Below are positions 37,395 to 50,403 of a DNA stretch of 64,000 nucleotides, piece by piece. The notes under the pieces were generated by a model that searched no databases, was not told the DNA's origin, and worked only from the letters and a program-made list of their open reading frames with translations. Source of the stretch: Girardinichthys multiradiatus (Eukaryota > Chordata > Actinopteri > Cyprinodontiformes > Goodeidae); the NCBI RefSeq assembly GCF_021462225.1, contig NC_061795.1, forward strand, positions 48,103,880 through 48,167,879. Direction: 5' to 3'. Numbering within the stretch: the first letter of the stretch is position 1; the number at the start of each line of letters is the position of its first letter. Both the position numbers and the translations under genes were made by a program.

Positions 37395-38529
37395 AGGATA
37401 TAATCTTGGAGAAGTTGTACGCTCGAGATCTGCGGAAAGTACCAGAAATTTGGCTATTGGGATTCGCAGTTGAGACATACCAGTAAAACTCTTAAGGTAG
37501 TTGGAAATTCACAGCTGCCTGAACCACAACATTTATTGTTTTTCTAAATCTGGCGCCCCAATGTGGCCTTGGCAACTTCGGCTTACTGGCTTTCGACAAA
37601 ATATTTCCTGGATGTTATATAAACAAGACGCTCTTCCCCAGCACTCCCTTACCAGCTGTGTGCTGATAGGACTATGCAGCCGATTGATAAAACTTCCACC
37701 TCTCTTCTCAAGGACAATGGCGCTTCTATCAGTGTTGACGGTCTAATTCTTGCAAACACATTCAGACTTATATATATTCACACCCTCAAGATTCCACCGT
37801 ACCCTTGCTAAATCTTTACTTATGTGTGTGTTGCTTACCCCTGCTGAGGTTTTTTGTACTACTTCAGACTCTATTCTGCTAAGAATAGAGTCGGAAATGT
37901 TTTTTCTCCTGTCTTACTTTACCTAAATGTGTGATTTCATTACTTTTCATAGATTTTCAGATTTCTCAAAAGGATTACCAGCAAAAGCCAAATATTATTA
38001 GTATTTGAAAATTTGGACTAAAACTGTTTTTACACCAATGACCATTTTATTACAACTATTTCATACCATTGAAAGCCAAACATTATTAGTATTTGAAAGT
38101 TTGGACCTTTCTTCTAGTACAGGATGAATTCCTTACCACAGAGGACTTAATGATCTAATTACCTCTATTAGAAAGATTGGATTAGAACCAACTCTTACCA
38201 GTAAACTTCCAAGGATTATTAATGTAATTTGATTTGTTTTTCTGTGTGTGTGATTTTTTGTATCATTGTAATGTTTTTCCTCATGTACAGCGCTTTGAGT
38301 GCCTTGTTGCTGAAAAGCGTTATATAAATAAACTTGACTTGACTATTAATTATCTATATTAGGACCAAAGGAAAACAGATTGTACACCTTCAAAACAAAG
38401 ACAAAATGACCTTTGAGGTAACTTTTCAAATTTTGCATCCCATATTGGCAGTTAGCGCATTTAGCTACCATTACTAAAACATTGGTGTGTGCATTCCACC
38501 TAGAATGTAGATCCTTATATTAACTCTAA

Positions 38530-39391
38530 AGGTCCATTCCGACCAAATGCTAATGATGCAACAGGAGCGAGTGATTTACATGTTAACCCACGGCGCGTTC
38601 AGCAGCGAAGCGAGGCAAAGGACACGAAGGACGCGACGCGATTAGGGTGAATAGAGCAAACCGAATGCCCCAATGGAAGCAAAGCAAATTTCGCTGCAGT
38701 TGAAAAATGAGTATTACATTTTCCGATACAACTGTCAGAAGCCTGATTTCTAGGTCACCAATCAGCCGTTATTACATAAATATTCAATATGGTACCATGT
38801 TACATTCAGTTATCATATCAGCTCTTGTCTGGTGTATTTTGGCGGTCCTCGTCCATATGTTTAGATACAAAGATTTTGATTATATTTAGAAGATCTGGAC
38901 AGTACAATTTGGCTGTTAATCTATTGAGCTGAGATTTGTTTACTCACCAAAGACAGATAGACAGGCATTCTGCAGCAGGGATACAGCGCCTGTAGTTGGT
39001 GTCCCGGAGGCTGATTCCCCCAATGCAGGCAGCAGGTCCTCAAACTGGGTCCTGGATAGACGGAAATACTGCTGAAAGCGACCGTGATCCAGACGCTGCT
39101 CCTGGAGTAGGTGATGGTACTCTCCAAACTGGTTCCGTCTCTGATGAACCCAGGGACGTCGATGCCAGCAGCGTTGTTCAGCTTTCCTTAAATAAAGTAC
39201 TGTGACCCGCTCCATGTTGAGTTGAAACCAGCAAGCAGCAGATAGAAGCTCCTCCTATTTGATGACATGTTAAAGCGAGTGGAGTGTTGTCGCCCGTTGG
39301 CAACGCCAATTGCTGGCGAAATGTCAGGCAAGCAACAGCACGTGAATGAGCCAAAACCTTCGCTGAAATCACGGTCGGTCTGAAAGCACCT
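38530..39391 (-). mobile_element. PIF/Harbinger element, deletion derivative
   Basis: 862 bp flanked by the 3-bp duplication TAA (38527-38529 and 39392-39394), the preferred target type of PIF/Harbinger. The ends are inverted repeats: AGGTCCATTCCGACC on the left and, read from the right, AGGTGCTTTCAGACCGACC. It contains a transposase fragment on the minus strand. At about 0.9 kb it is much shorter than autonomous elements, which need a nuclease and a Myb-like protein. Confidence 0.85.
38940..39215 (-). pseudogene. Harbinger transposase N-terminal fragment
   Basis: 91 codons on the minus strand with WHRRPWVHQRRNQFGEYHHL, then QEQRLDHGRFQQYFRLSRTQ and FEDLLPALG. The R-F-x-x-Y-F-R-L-S-x-x-Q-F-x-x-L-L block is typical of the region before the DDE nuclease domain in HARBI1-like transposases. 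Sequence afterwards jumps out of register and stops, so none of the DDE catalytic residues is encoded. Inactive. Confidence 0.85.
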
Positions 39392-39394
39392 TAA

Positions 39395-42300
39395 GATCTC
39401 CAAAAACCTACCAACAACTCCAAAACGTGCATGTTCAATGACATAAAGGATGAAAGTTCCAAAGAACCAAAGAGAACAACTTCGTTGTTTGTTCAGTTTC
39501 ATGTTACCTGTTGAAAGTCTTGCTCTCTCGCAGCCTAAATGAAACGTATGTCATGACAAGTCTTAGAAAATACTTTTAAATCCTTTTAAACAGTGTCTTA
39601 CGTCAATGACTGTAAGTAGTTAGGTTTGAATTTCCTTCTCTTAGTAACAGTGTCCATGCTGGAGTCATGTTACTGCAGCCTTTTGGATCTTAGATAGGGT
39701 GGGTTCACTTATTGAAAAAAGATGGGATTTTTGAGTCTCCCATTGGACAGTCAGAGGTTAGAGACCAAAGTTTTTGTGCTTTTCTACACATAACAAATAA
39801 AAACAATCTTTATCCATTGCCACAACATCATTTTCCCAAAAGTTAAAATTTACAATATTTAAGTTAAAAATGCTCTCATATTTTAAATCCAAAGTGGGAA
39901 AGTCCAGGGTTTCTAACCGACACTTGTCTGGAAAATCCAATATGGCTGCCTTTGAAATAAATGTAGACATAACTCTATTAAAAAAAAGTTAATCTGAACT
40001 TCTGACCATTTGTTTAAAAATTAATCCTTCACACACACACACACACACATACACACACACAAGTATTGCTTTTCATGGAACAGAAAAATAAAAATTTCTT
40101 AAATTAGGTTTTTATGGCCTTTGCTATCGGTCCTCGGCCTTCAGAAGTAAATGAACTGCAGAATAGTTAACCACCAGCAGATGGTTCAGATTCCCTGTTG
40201 GTAGTTTCAGTTTGTACTGGGAATCCTCAAAATTTACTCCAGTGCACTTCTCTTTTGGAAAGTTTCCATATAAGCAAATTTTGATGTTTTGTTTAATCCG
40301 TTGATTCTTATTAGCTCTACACCAGTTAATAATTTTATATTTACCTTGGTATTACTTGGTAATATAATATACAGTTGTTTTGAAATAAAGTACCTAATGC
40401 ATTACCACATAGTTGCCTGTATTGCTGAGACTTTATATTTTGTCTTTAATTCACCAGGACACTGAAGCCCTTTACAGCTTTGTTTTCTGTGAGCTCAAAA
40501 CCTTATTGTATCTCCAAAATAAAATATTTAATTAACTCCAGAAGCCAATCTGCCTGCATAGAAACTCTGTAATGAAGTCGGAACTCAGCAAGGTAAACAA
40601 AGCCTCAAGTAAAAAAAAAAAAATGCTGGCAGCCTCCCACTTAAGTACTCCTCCAAGCAATCAGCAGATAGGAGACACCTGTCATCCAGCGCACCTAAGA
40701 GCTCCAGCACCAACTGTGAAACACTGAATGGTTATGTAGACAAGTACACCAAACACACACACACACACATACAGACTCTGACACCTTTCTTTTAGAGAGC
40801 AAAAGGACAACAGAGAAGTAGTAGTATTTGTGCACTCATCACTTCATTGGGTATGCATTCCGGTGATATGCCTGCATTAGCAGAACTTGCTTTGCAGGCA
40901 GTGGCAGAGGTGCATTGGTAGGGACAACTTTGCATTTGTGGTTTCATATCATGCACAATGAGATTAGTGCCTCTCCCTTCCTTCCTCTCTGTTTTTGTTT
41001 CGCTGATCTGGAGAAGTTTCTGTAAGAAAAAGAGGGGCAACAAAACCATAAAAATTGTACTGGTGCCTAACCAGAGAAGCCGCAGCCGATCCAAGTGAAA
41101 AGAAAACCTGTCACCACAAGACATCTATGCAGGGATTCAGGTTAGAGGAGCGAGCAATTGACATATCGCCTTTTGACTCATAAAAGGGGTTTCCCTGCAT
41201 TTTTTGTCTTTACAGAAGCCTGTGTATTGGTATAATTTGATCAATTTAGCCTTTTTTAAAGCATATTTTAATGTTGATTAAAATGAAGGTTTTGTAAACT
41301 ACCTACCCCTGCAAATCAGGAAGTATAGATGCATTCTGTGTTGTTTGTTTTTAAATTGGAAATCCCATTTAGATAAAACATGCAAGAACAACATGCTGGG
41401 TTGCTATAATGTCTTCATTACACTGTCAGAAAATTGCAATTGTGACTCTGTTGTCCGCTTTTGTTGTCAGCCTCCTGAACAAACAATAAGATAAGAAGAG
41501 AGCACTGAAAGGGGTGACAATAAAACAGAACCTTACCCTCAAACGTCTGTGTGTCATTTGTGTAGGGATGTAACAATATATATATTTAGCATTAAGATTA
41601 TTATATGTAAATTAAATACTGCTATCAAAATAATTTTTTTATTAAAATGTGTTTAAAATATGCCAAAATTTGTCCACAGAACATTACTCATAAGGCTGCA
41701 GTGTTTAGGATCGTTTCATGTGTTTTTGCAAACAATAATTAAATAATTTAACAAATTTGAGGATTCCCCATGAATCAATGAACCAGACTGGTAAAAGTGA
41801 ACTTACTTAGCTTTAGGTGTCAGACAGCTAGTAGCTACTGGAGGCTGGACTCTGGTGTTAATTATCTTTGCATGTAGAGAGGAAAACTGCTTGCATGCAG
41901 TCCAACAACATACATCTAAATTCAAGACTTTTTGGTAGGTGATTTCACTGATTCTAAGAGTCGGAGACAATACATTTGACAGACTGATAATCAAGTACAT
42001 TGTTAAGCGTCATTTAATTTTAACAAGGTAATAGAACTGATGGACTGCTTGGATGCAATACTTGTTAGGATATTGCATTTTAAGCTCTTGAGTCAAGAAA
42101 ACATGTGTTGACCATAATCATAATCATCATCATGATCGCTGTATTGAGCAATAGGATCTTAATTACGTCATGTCACATACAACTAACTACATGTTTGACA
42201 TTAGTACATGTAGTAATTTAGTAATGTAATTTAACTGCACACAAACTGGACATGGATTCATGGTCAAGTTTGCAACAGAAGGAAAATGCAGATGGAAGTA

Positions 42301-43599
42301 TTTCCAGTGGTTTATGTTACAGATGTGCATGTATGAGTAGCTGCTATATTTACATCTGTCCTCATATTCTAGATAAAATTTCAGCCAGACGCCTTTTCTT
42401 AATCTCTTTCTCTTCCTACCTTCAGCAGACCTTGCTCTTCCCCATGTTATCACCTCCTGGGAGTCCACTTTCTGCTTCTTTGGGAACCATTTTACTGATG
42501 TTCCAGCTCATTGTGTGTGATGTTTACTTTGTATTGGTGTGTAATGGTGCCCTGAGATACTGTTGCCAGAGTGTTGTCTTTGGTGTCTGTTCCAGTGCTG
42601 CCCTTTAGACCCCAATGTGCCTCTGCCTCTTTGGAACATTGTATTCTGCTCCCACCCGTCTTTACACTTTATAATCATTTGTCCCTGTAATGCCCTCAGC
42701 TTCCATGTTTCAGCCATATCTGAGGGTGCAATAAAGTGTGTCAAGTCATTATTTCACCATCACTGCTGGGCAAAGAAAAAGGGGCAGGGGAGCTGCCGTT
42801 GGAAATGTTCTTTTAACTGTGTGCAGTGTTTTTATTCATTTACCTCCAACCCTTTCGTAGCTCTGTAAAGTCCCGTAGTGATGACCCCCCCCCCCCACAT
42901 GCTGTTTTCCATGACCAAAACCCTGCCAGAGCCTGCCAAATGCGGGAAGTAGGGGGGCTAGTTACCATGGTCACGGCAGTCAGGATTGTGAACTTGAAAC
43001 TTCCCAAGATCTGCCTTGAGCTCCTTTGAACCATGTGTCATGCTGTTAATATATAATACAGATGAATGGACAGGGATTTTAGAGGATTCAGCCTAGATTA
43101 GATTTCTTTGGAGCCAAGAGACTACATCTTACCTGGAGGAAAAAATGCTGGACTAAGAGTGTCCTTCCTATGGCGATGACAGGCTGAGAGTCTCTTAAAA
43201 GTACTTTTGTGTGAGGAATCACGGAGCTCCTGGTTATTTTAGGCATCATTGAAGATTTGAGCATATTTATCTTTGTGACAGGACAGAAGGAGTGTAGTAA
43301 GCCAAAAGTGTTTGGGACTACACTGCAGCTGAAATAAGTGAGACAATAATCTTCTGTCAAGACAAAAAAATCTAAATAATTTTAGTCTCAAACAGAAAAG
43401 TATCAATTGTTCCCAATGCTGCAACAACAGTTTACCATATTCATGATAATGTTATCTATGTATGTTATTTTTGTTCTGCTGATTCTGATTCATAGTAAAT
43501 AAAATAAAAATATTAAATAAATACACCAAAAAGGTTGTTGTTGTACTGGTCCTTATTGCTCAAAGTAATATACATCTGTTCTTTTTGGCTTAAATTGGC
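39395..43599. other. intron sequence with small CA repeats and an X-box
   Basis: Contains (CA)n at about 40030-40061 and 40751-40768, poly-A at about 40610-40622, and a C run at 42886-42898. An X-box palindrome lies at 42961-42974. No transposon with clear ends; open frames (40792-41124 minus, 42252-42608, 42563-42868) show no recognisable domain. Confidence 0.5.
42961..42974 (-). promoter_or_regulatory. RFX X-box-like motif, perfect on minus strand
   Basis: GTTACCATGGTCAC reads GTGACCATGGTAAC on the minus strand and fits the RFX X-box consensus at every position. It lies 1.8 kb upstream of the APE exon in unique-looking sequence. Function is inferred from the motif only. Confidence 0.4.
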
Positions 43600-44200
43600 A
43601 CATACTACTCAAGAGGAAGGTAAAGGATACAAGGTTTATTTATTTATTTTCTTTGTTAATAAAAATCTGAAAAGTGTGGCGTCCATTTGTATCCAGCCCT
43701 GCTAAGTTAATATTTTGTATAACCATGCCAATTTGTGGCAAAATAACCAAAGGTCAGTTTGGATGGAGAACATTTCCAGTTGCATTCAGGTCTTGACTTT
43801 GTTTAGGCCATTGTATATGAATATGCATCGATCTAAACCGTTCCATTGTTGCTTGGGCTGTATGTTTATGGTTGTTGTCCTCAGGAGTCTCTTGTGCAGC
43901 CTCTACCTGATTTTCTTTTAGTATTGCCATGTGTTTATGCTCCTTAGAAAAACATCCCTACAGCATGATGCTGCCACAATCATATATAGCTTTTTATTGG
44001 TCTTCATGGTGGAGCTTGTTCACTGATAAACGGCTGAGACCTTCACAGAACAGCTGGGTTTATATTTAGGTTAAAATGCACACAGGGCAGACCAGTTGGC
44101 AGGCAGTGCAAAGCATCTCATGTGAAGGATTAAAACATTTAGCAATGATATGACAGGAAGTTTTTATAACCTTGGTATAGCTTTGTACAGATAGCTGGAC
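43600..44200 (-). mobile_element. Tc1-like transposon, decayed
   Basis: AAATCTGAAAAGTGTGGCGT and TTTGTATCCAGCCCTGCTAA give the left subterminal region. Then TTGCATTCAGGTCTTGACTT, GTTGTCCTCAGGAGTCTCTT and CACAGCATGATGCTGCC-like code (here TACAGCATGATGCTGCCACA). The right part AGACCTTCACAGAACAGCTG fits the 5' non-coding region. Terminal repeats are not clear. Confidence 0.7.
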
Positions 44201-44908
<708 letters not shown>

Positions 44909-45272
44909 TAATTTACACCTTAATTTCACCTATTGTTTAGGTGCAGCTCTTGGCTGAGTTTTCCTGTTTCAGAAAACAGATGCAGCAGAGCCTGTTGTTG
45001 AATCAGTACAGCTCCTGCATAACATTGTCATGTTGCTCACTCCTTCCAATAGATGGAGGAAATCTTGAGCATGTTGCACTCCAACTCTAAAAAGCTTGTC
45101 TGATTGCCAGATCTTTGCGACATTATAAGAAAATCAAGCATGTGTCATTTGCTTTTAAGTAATTGTTGGCATCTGCACCATTACCTGTGACAAGAATGTA
45201 TATTAAACCTCCAAACAAGCATCCATTATAAAATGTTTGCCTTTTCTTACATGATCGGGTGACAATCTATAA

Positions 45273-45548
<276 letters not shown>

Positions 45549-45612
45549 TAAAGAATAACATAAACAAATATTGCATATTAAAGAGAGTATTAAAACTCGA
45601 GGTCTAACAGAA

Positions 45613-45687
<75 letters not shown>
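45613..45687. repeat. (AT)n microsatellite
   Basis: About 75 bp of AT repeat with one GT interruption near 45655. The minus-strand Ile-Tyr frame is an artefact. Confidence 0.97.
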
Positions 45688-45696
<9 letters not shown>

Positions 45697-45806
45697 ACAA
45701 ATTCAGGTCAAAAAAAGTTTCAGATATAATCTTTGATGCTTTTATTTATTTGTTTATTTAATTTAGCTATTGGTGCAATATACATACAGTATTAGTATTC
45801 AAAACT

Positions 45807-47146
45807 AATACTCACAAAAAGTTAGGGATATTTGGCTTTCTGGTTAAATTCATGGAAAATGTTGACGTTACAGTGACATTATATCATGGAAGTAGGGAAT
45901 TTCAGTAGAAGCATACATTTCCTTATCTCAAACAATTTATAGAAACAAAAGCCAACATCAGTGGTGGTTTTACCACAATAACATTTGTCAGTGTCTCAGT
46001 AATGTTTAATGTGACCTTGAGCATCAATCACAGCTTGACAACGACGTCTAGTGCTGTTCACAAGTCAACTTATTGTCTCCTGAGTCATCCCACTCTTCTT
46101 GAAGGGCGGCTCTCAGGTCGATGACGTTCTGAGTACAGAGTTACGAGCCTCTAGCTGATCCTTAGGTTTTCTATGGGATTCAGGTGTAGAGAAAGTGCAA
46201 ACCACTCCATTCGATATACCCCAGTCTTCAGCAGCCGTTTCCTAATGGTGTGACCTCAATGAGCTGGAGTATTGTTGTCCATAAAGATGAAATTAGGCCT
46301 GTGTTGTTCATGCAGGGGCACAATGACTGGATTAATGATGTTATTCAGCTAGTATGGGCTTGTCACTATACGGAGTATAGGGCAGTTCTGTATTGACTAG
46401 ACACACCTGCCCACACTGTAACACCACCACCACCAAAGGCTCATCTGGTGACAACAGCGATTGACGCAAAGTGTTCTCCTTCACGTCTCCAACATCGTAA
46501 ATGTTCCCTGGTCCATGCAAGACGATGATGCCTTTGCCTGTAGGTGTGGTCAGGTAACCCTTAAAGGTCGTCCAACATGCAGACCACACTGATGTAAACG
46601 ATTTCAAATAGTCTGACGTGACACGTGGGTGGCTATCACCTCCCTTAAACGTGCCTGGAGTTGAGTGACATTCACCATCTGGTTCTGCAGGGTCCTGCTC
46701 ACAATGAAGCGGTCATCATTTGGGGAGTGGCCAAAGGACGTCCACTTCTATACCTTCCTGTGACTCTTCCAGTCTCTCTGTGTCTCTGCTGCAACCTGAT
46801 GATGACTCTCTGTGACACTCTAAGCTCAGCGGTCACTTCCATCTGAGAACATCCTGTTTGAAGCCTCGCAAGGCGAAGTAATGTCGATCTATTGTTAGTT
46901 GTTGTCTTGGTCTCATGATGTAAAAATGTGGACAGCATCATCAGGACTGTTTAAATATCCATTAAGCTCCTTGATAGAGAACCGCAAGTTGAGCAAAAAG
47001 CACTGAAACACTGAACCGGTGGACGTGTGCCTTCAAAGGTTTAGAGAAGGTCACATTAAGTTCACCTGAGGCCATAGTGCATTTTAGGTCCATCCTAAAA
47101 TTTCACCTGAAATCAGAATATCTATAACTATTTGTGAATAGTGTAT
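45807..47146 (-). mobile_element. Tc1-like transposon, nearly full length
   Basis: Both ends are present as inverted repeats. The left is ATACTCACAAAAAGTTAGGG then ATATTTGGCTTTC; the right contains TTCACCTGAAATCAGAATAT then CTATAACTATTTGTGAATAG. It spans about 1.34 kb, a normal Tc1-like length. It carries a broken transposase gene on the minus strand. The ends differ by several substitutions, so the insertion is old. Confidence 0.9.
46341..46941 (-). pseudogene. Tc1-like transposase, frame-broken
   Basis: The N-terminal frame (46941-46699) reads RSTLLRLARLQTGCSQMEVT, then AELRVSQRVIIRLQQRHRET and GRVTGRYRSGRPLATP. This is the helix-turn-helix followed by the G-R-P-R-like AT-hook of Tc1 proteins. 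Downstream, code for W-T-R-E-H-L-like and G-G-V-T-V-W-like stretches appears in different frames (the open frame 46607-46341 is out of register). Several frameshifts; the catalytic triad cannot be read continuously. Confidence 0.75.
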
Positions 47147-47235
47147 ATTTTGAGTGTAGCAATGGTAAAATGGATCTGTGTGGGAGCTCTCAGGGTGATC
47201 TAACCTCCACTCACTGCCCCCCTGTGTGCTCCATT

Positions 47236-48544
47236 TGTCACGATGGGGTTTGTGGGTGGACCAAAGCGCAGACAAGAGCTTGGAAGCAGCATCTTAAATA
47301 AATCCTTATTTTATTTGAAGGATCAAAAAACATAACAAAGCGAGTAGCGAGTGTGAGCGAAGGAACCAGCAAAGGACAATGAAACAAAACCAACTAATAT
47401 ACAGTGAGAACAAAGGCAGGTAATCAAGGAACTAAGAACAGGTGAGACAAGGAGACAGGGAGGCAGAGGGAGCAGGTGAACCTAATAAAACTAAAGCAGG
47501 AGGAAAAGAACTAAATGACATGACAGTGAGCAGAACTAAAAGAAACTATAGAACAAGATAAAATAAAACATAAGAATCAAGAATAAACATGTGTTACGGT
47601 TTGCAAGATATAGGACCCCAGAATGCAGACGAGCAGGCAGCGTGACGGTAAGTGCAAAAGATTTAATAACAAAAAACTCACTCACAGCAGGAGGCAGGAA
47701 CAAAACAACAAACGGGCAGGCATGAGCAAAAACCAAGACATGAGCATGAGACCAAGAAATGAGCATGAGAAATGTTTCCGCGACGACTAACTGAACAGGT
47801 GTGTATAAAGGGAGCATGGTACAGGTGGAAAACAAAACTGATTAACATGGTGCAGGTGAACCAAATAAACTTAATTGACAGACAGAACAAAATGTGGCTG
47901 CGGCAAAAACAGAGACTCTAATATACAAACAAACTTGACAAAACATGAACAAGACTAAAACATGACCAGAAAAATAATAAACAAAAGCATGATTCCAAAC
48001 TTGAGCAGTGAAAAACATATAAGGAAAATACCTGAAACCAAAAAACCCCAAATCATAACAACATGAACTGAAGGAAACTGAGAAACTGGAGGGGACACAA
48101 CAACCTAAGCACTTAGTAAAAATATAAACCATTAGGGAACCCTGACTACAAAGTAAACAAACCTAAACCAACACTGATGGAATAAAACTGGAAAGAAAAC
48201 AGAGAACCAGAAAATGTACAAACCAAAAATAAACAATAACTAAAACTAACCTATAAGGCAGAGCCAGAAGGAGAACAAATACCTAACCATAAATAAATAA
48301 AAGAAGAACTACACTAAAGAATCCAGGAAGACAACTATAATAATAAATAAATAATAATAATAATACAAAGCAACTACTAAGAAGCTGAAAACGAGAGGAG
48401 AGAAACACAACGCACACTAGGACGCGGTAGAGGGAACAAAACTAACAGAGGGCAAAAGGAAATAAACAGACTGCAAAAACCCAAACGAAATAAAAGGTTG
48501 GAAACACAAGACCACAACAAAGTCAAAGATGTCATATCATGACA
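47236..48544 (-). mobile_element. 1.3-kb TG...CA element with 5-bp target duplication, possibly a solo LTR
   Basis: Bounded by TGTCACGATG on the left and ATCATGACA on the right, with CCATT directly outside both ends. TG...CA ends with a 5-bp duplication fit an LTR; the 8-bp inverted match would also fit a non-autonomous DNA transposon. The plus strand is A-rich, with an AAT/AAAT stretch at 48340-48366. A second start-like sequence TGTTACGGTTTGCAAG lies at 47592, suggesting a second copy inserted or an internal duplication. Minus-strand open frames (47536-48132) are T-rich artefacts. Confidence 0.65.
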
Positions 48545-48825
48545 CCATTTAGGTCACTTAATAAAGAGCATTAGCTCTTTACATTTGAACTTTTGTGTGT
48601 CACATAGAGATTTAGCATATTGAGTTTTTGGCTTGAATGAGCTGCAAATGCTGATCCTTCTCTGCAGCACATAATGAGGTTTTTATGATGTGTTGTTTGA
48701 AGCAAGTGTTTTTATAGATACTGGTGACATACCACTGCTGACAGTAACTAAGTACTGTATATTCTATAATGCATTTTAGTGAAGAAATAGCATGCAGTGC
48801 TGTAAACAAAAGTTTTGTTAGCCAA

Positions 48826-49470
48826 CCACCACAAACCTCTGTGTTTTATATCGTGTTTTTATGTTATTTACCAACACAAAGTAGTGCATAACTGAGATTG
48901 TAAGGAAAACGTTACATGGTTTAGATATTTATTTATAAATAAACTATATGAAAAATCCATCTCTTTTGGATACCCCTAAATAAAATCCTGAAGGCATGTA
49001 TTTTAATCTGTAAATAGAGTGCAGGTGGGTGGAATTTAATCCGAGTATAAACAGCTGTTCTGTTTCTGGCCTTAGAGGTTCTTCAGAGAACATTAGAGAA
49101 CAAACGGCATCATGAAGACCAAGGAACACAGCAGACAGGCCAGGGAGAAAGTCGTGGAGATGTTTAAAGCAGAGTTAGGTTCTACAACATGGAAGAACAT
49201 GTCTAGTGGAAAGTTAACACCGCTTAGCACCATGACACACTGTCCCCATGGTGAAGTACAGTGGTGGCAGCATCATAATGTGAGGACACTTTTCTTCAGC
49301 CAGGGCAAGGAAGCAGTTCAGACATCACGGAAGGATAGATGGAGCTAAATCCAGGGTAAACCTGGAAGAAACCGTGTTTTAAGGTATAAAACTCCTGAAA
49401 CTGGGGAAGTGGCTTAGTCAAAGTCCAGTCAAAGATCCATGGCTGTGAATACTTTTGCAAGACACTTGTT
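48826..49470 (+). mobile_element. Tc1-like internal-deletion derivative
   Basis: Left part has GTTTTATATCGTGTTTTTAT and CCAACACAAAGTAGTGCATA; right end GTGAATACTTTTGCAAGACA. In between, an open frame of 78 codons (49112-49348) starts MKTKEHSRQAREKVVEMFKA. That is the first helix region of the transposase, followed after a deletion by a catalytic-region scrap with H-G-E-V-Q-W-W-Q-H-H-N. The helix-turn-helix and the DDE core are missing. A non-coding relic despite the open frame. Confidence 0.8.
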
Positions 49471-50196
49471 TTTGTAAAGTGTACATGGTCTCATCTCAGA
49501 CAGATCTGAAAACTGCTCCTTTTATCAGTTTCTTTTTACTGTCTCTGCCATATTAGCAAAATTGCAGAACAGATTTAAAGTAATTTTATCATGAATTCAG
49601 GAAGAATGCCTCATATTTAAAGTCATCATCATTGTTTGAAATATAGCTGAACAGAAATGGATTTGTGCATCTTTCTCTTGACACTCTAGCATTATAACCC
49701 ATCGAGATCTGGTTGTTGTGAAATCAAGGCGTCCTTGAAACTTTTTTTGTCCCTTCCTCTTTGAAGAGTGACGGCTCAGCTTTAACTCAACTTTGCCACG
49801 TGTTTCCATGAAACACCAGCTGTGTTGCGTTGCTGACTGTAATTATATTTTGTGTTAAGTCAAGAGATTTCTGCAGTCAGGTCAGCACAGATATGTTCAA
49901 TGTAAATCTGCATCTGTTAAAACATAATGATGGCATGTTTATACCTGTCAGGTTTGTGTCTGTCCAGGTGCACCAGTGTAAATCTCCTGCGTAGTCTGCA
50001 TACTGTTGTAGTTTTATTGTGATATAGGTGTGACACCCTATGCAGTTTGCCCCTTCTGTCTTTGCTGTTAGATGAGTATTTGTGTGCTACCCCAGGGTTA
50101 CTCCGAGGCCAGGATGAGGTCTGCTGCACATCAACAACATGAGGCTATAATGAGCCAGATGTAAATAGTATATTTCCAGAGGGAGAGGTTTGATAG

Positions 50197-50403
<207 letters not shown>

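Larger units (their letters stand above)
36860..38345 (+). mobile_element. ORF-bearing retroposon of unknown class
   Basis: The 3' end is a teleost retroposon tail: TACAGCGCTTTGAGTGCCTT, then GAAAAGCGTTATATAAATAA and ACTTGACTTGAC. About 1.3 kb upstream are two overlapping short frames (36976-37122 and 37086-37394), followed by about 0.9 kb without coding, in which AAAGCCAAATATTATTAGTA recurs about 70 bp later as AAAGCCAAACATTATTAGTA (about 37985 and 38075). No reverse transcriptase is present. The 5' limit is a guess, and no target-site duplication was found. Confidence 0.6.

Noticed and set aside
47536..48132. Hydrophobic Phe/Leu/Cys-rich minus-strand frames that look like membrane proteins
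   Set aside because: They arise from the T-rich strand of the TG...CA element; three frames overlap.
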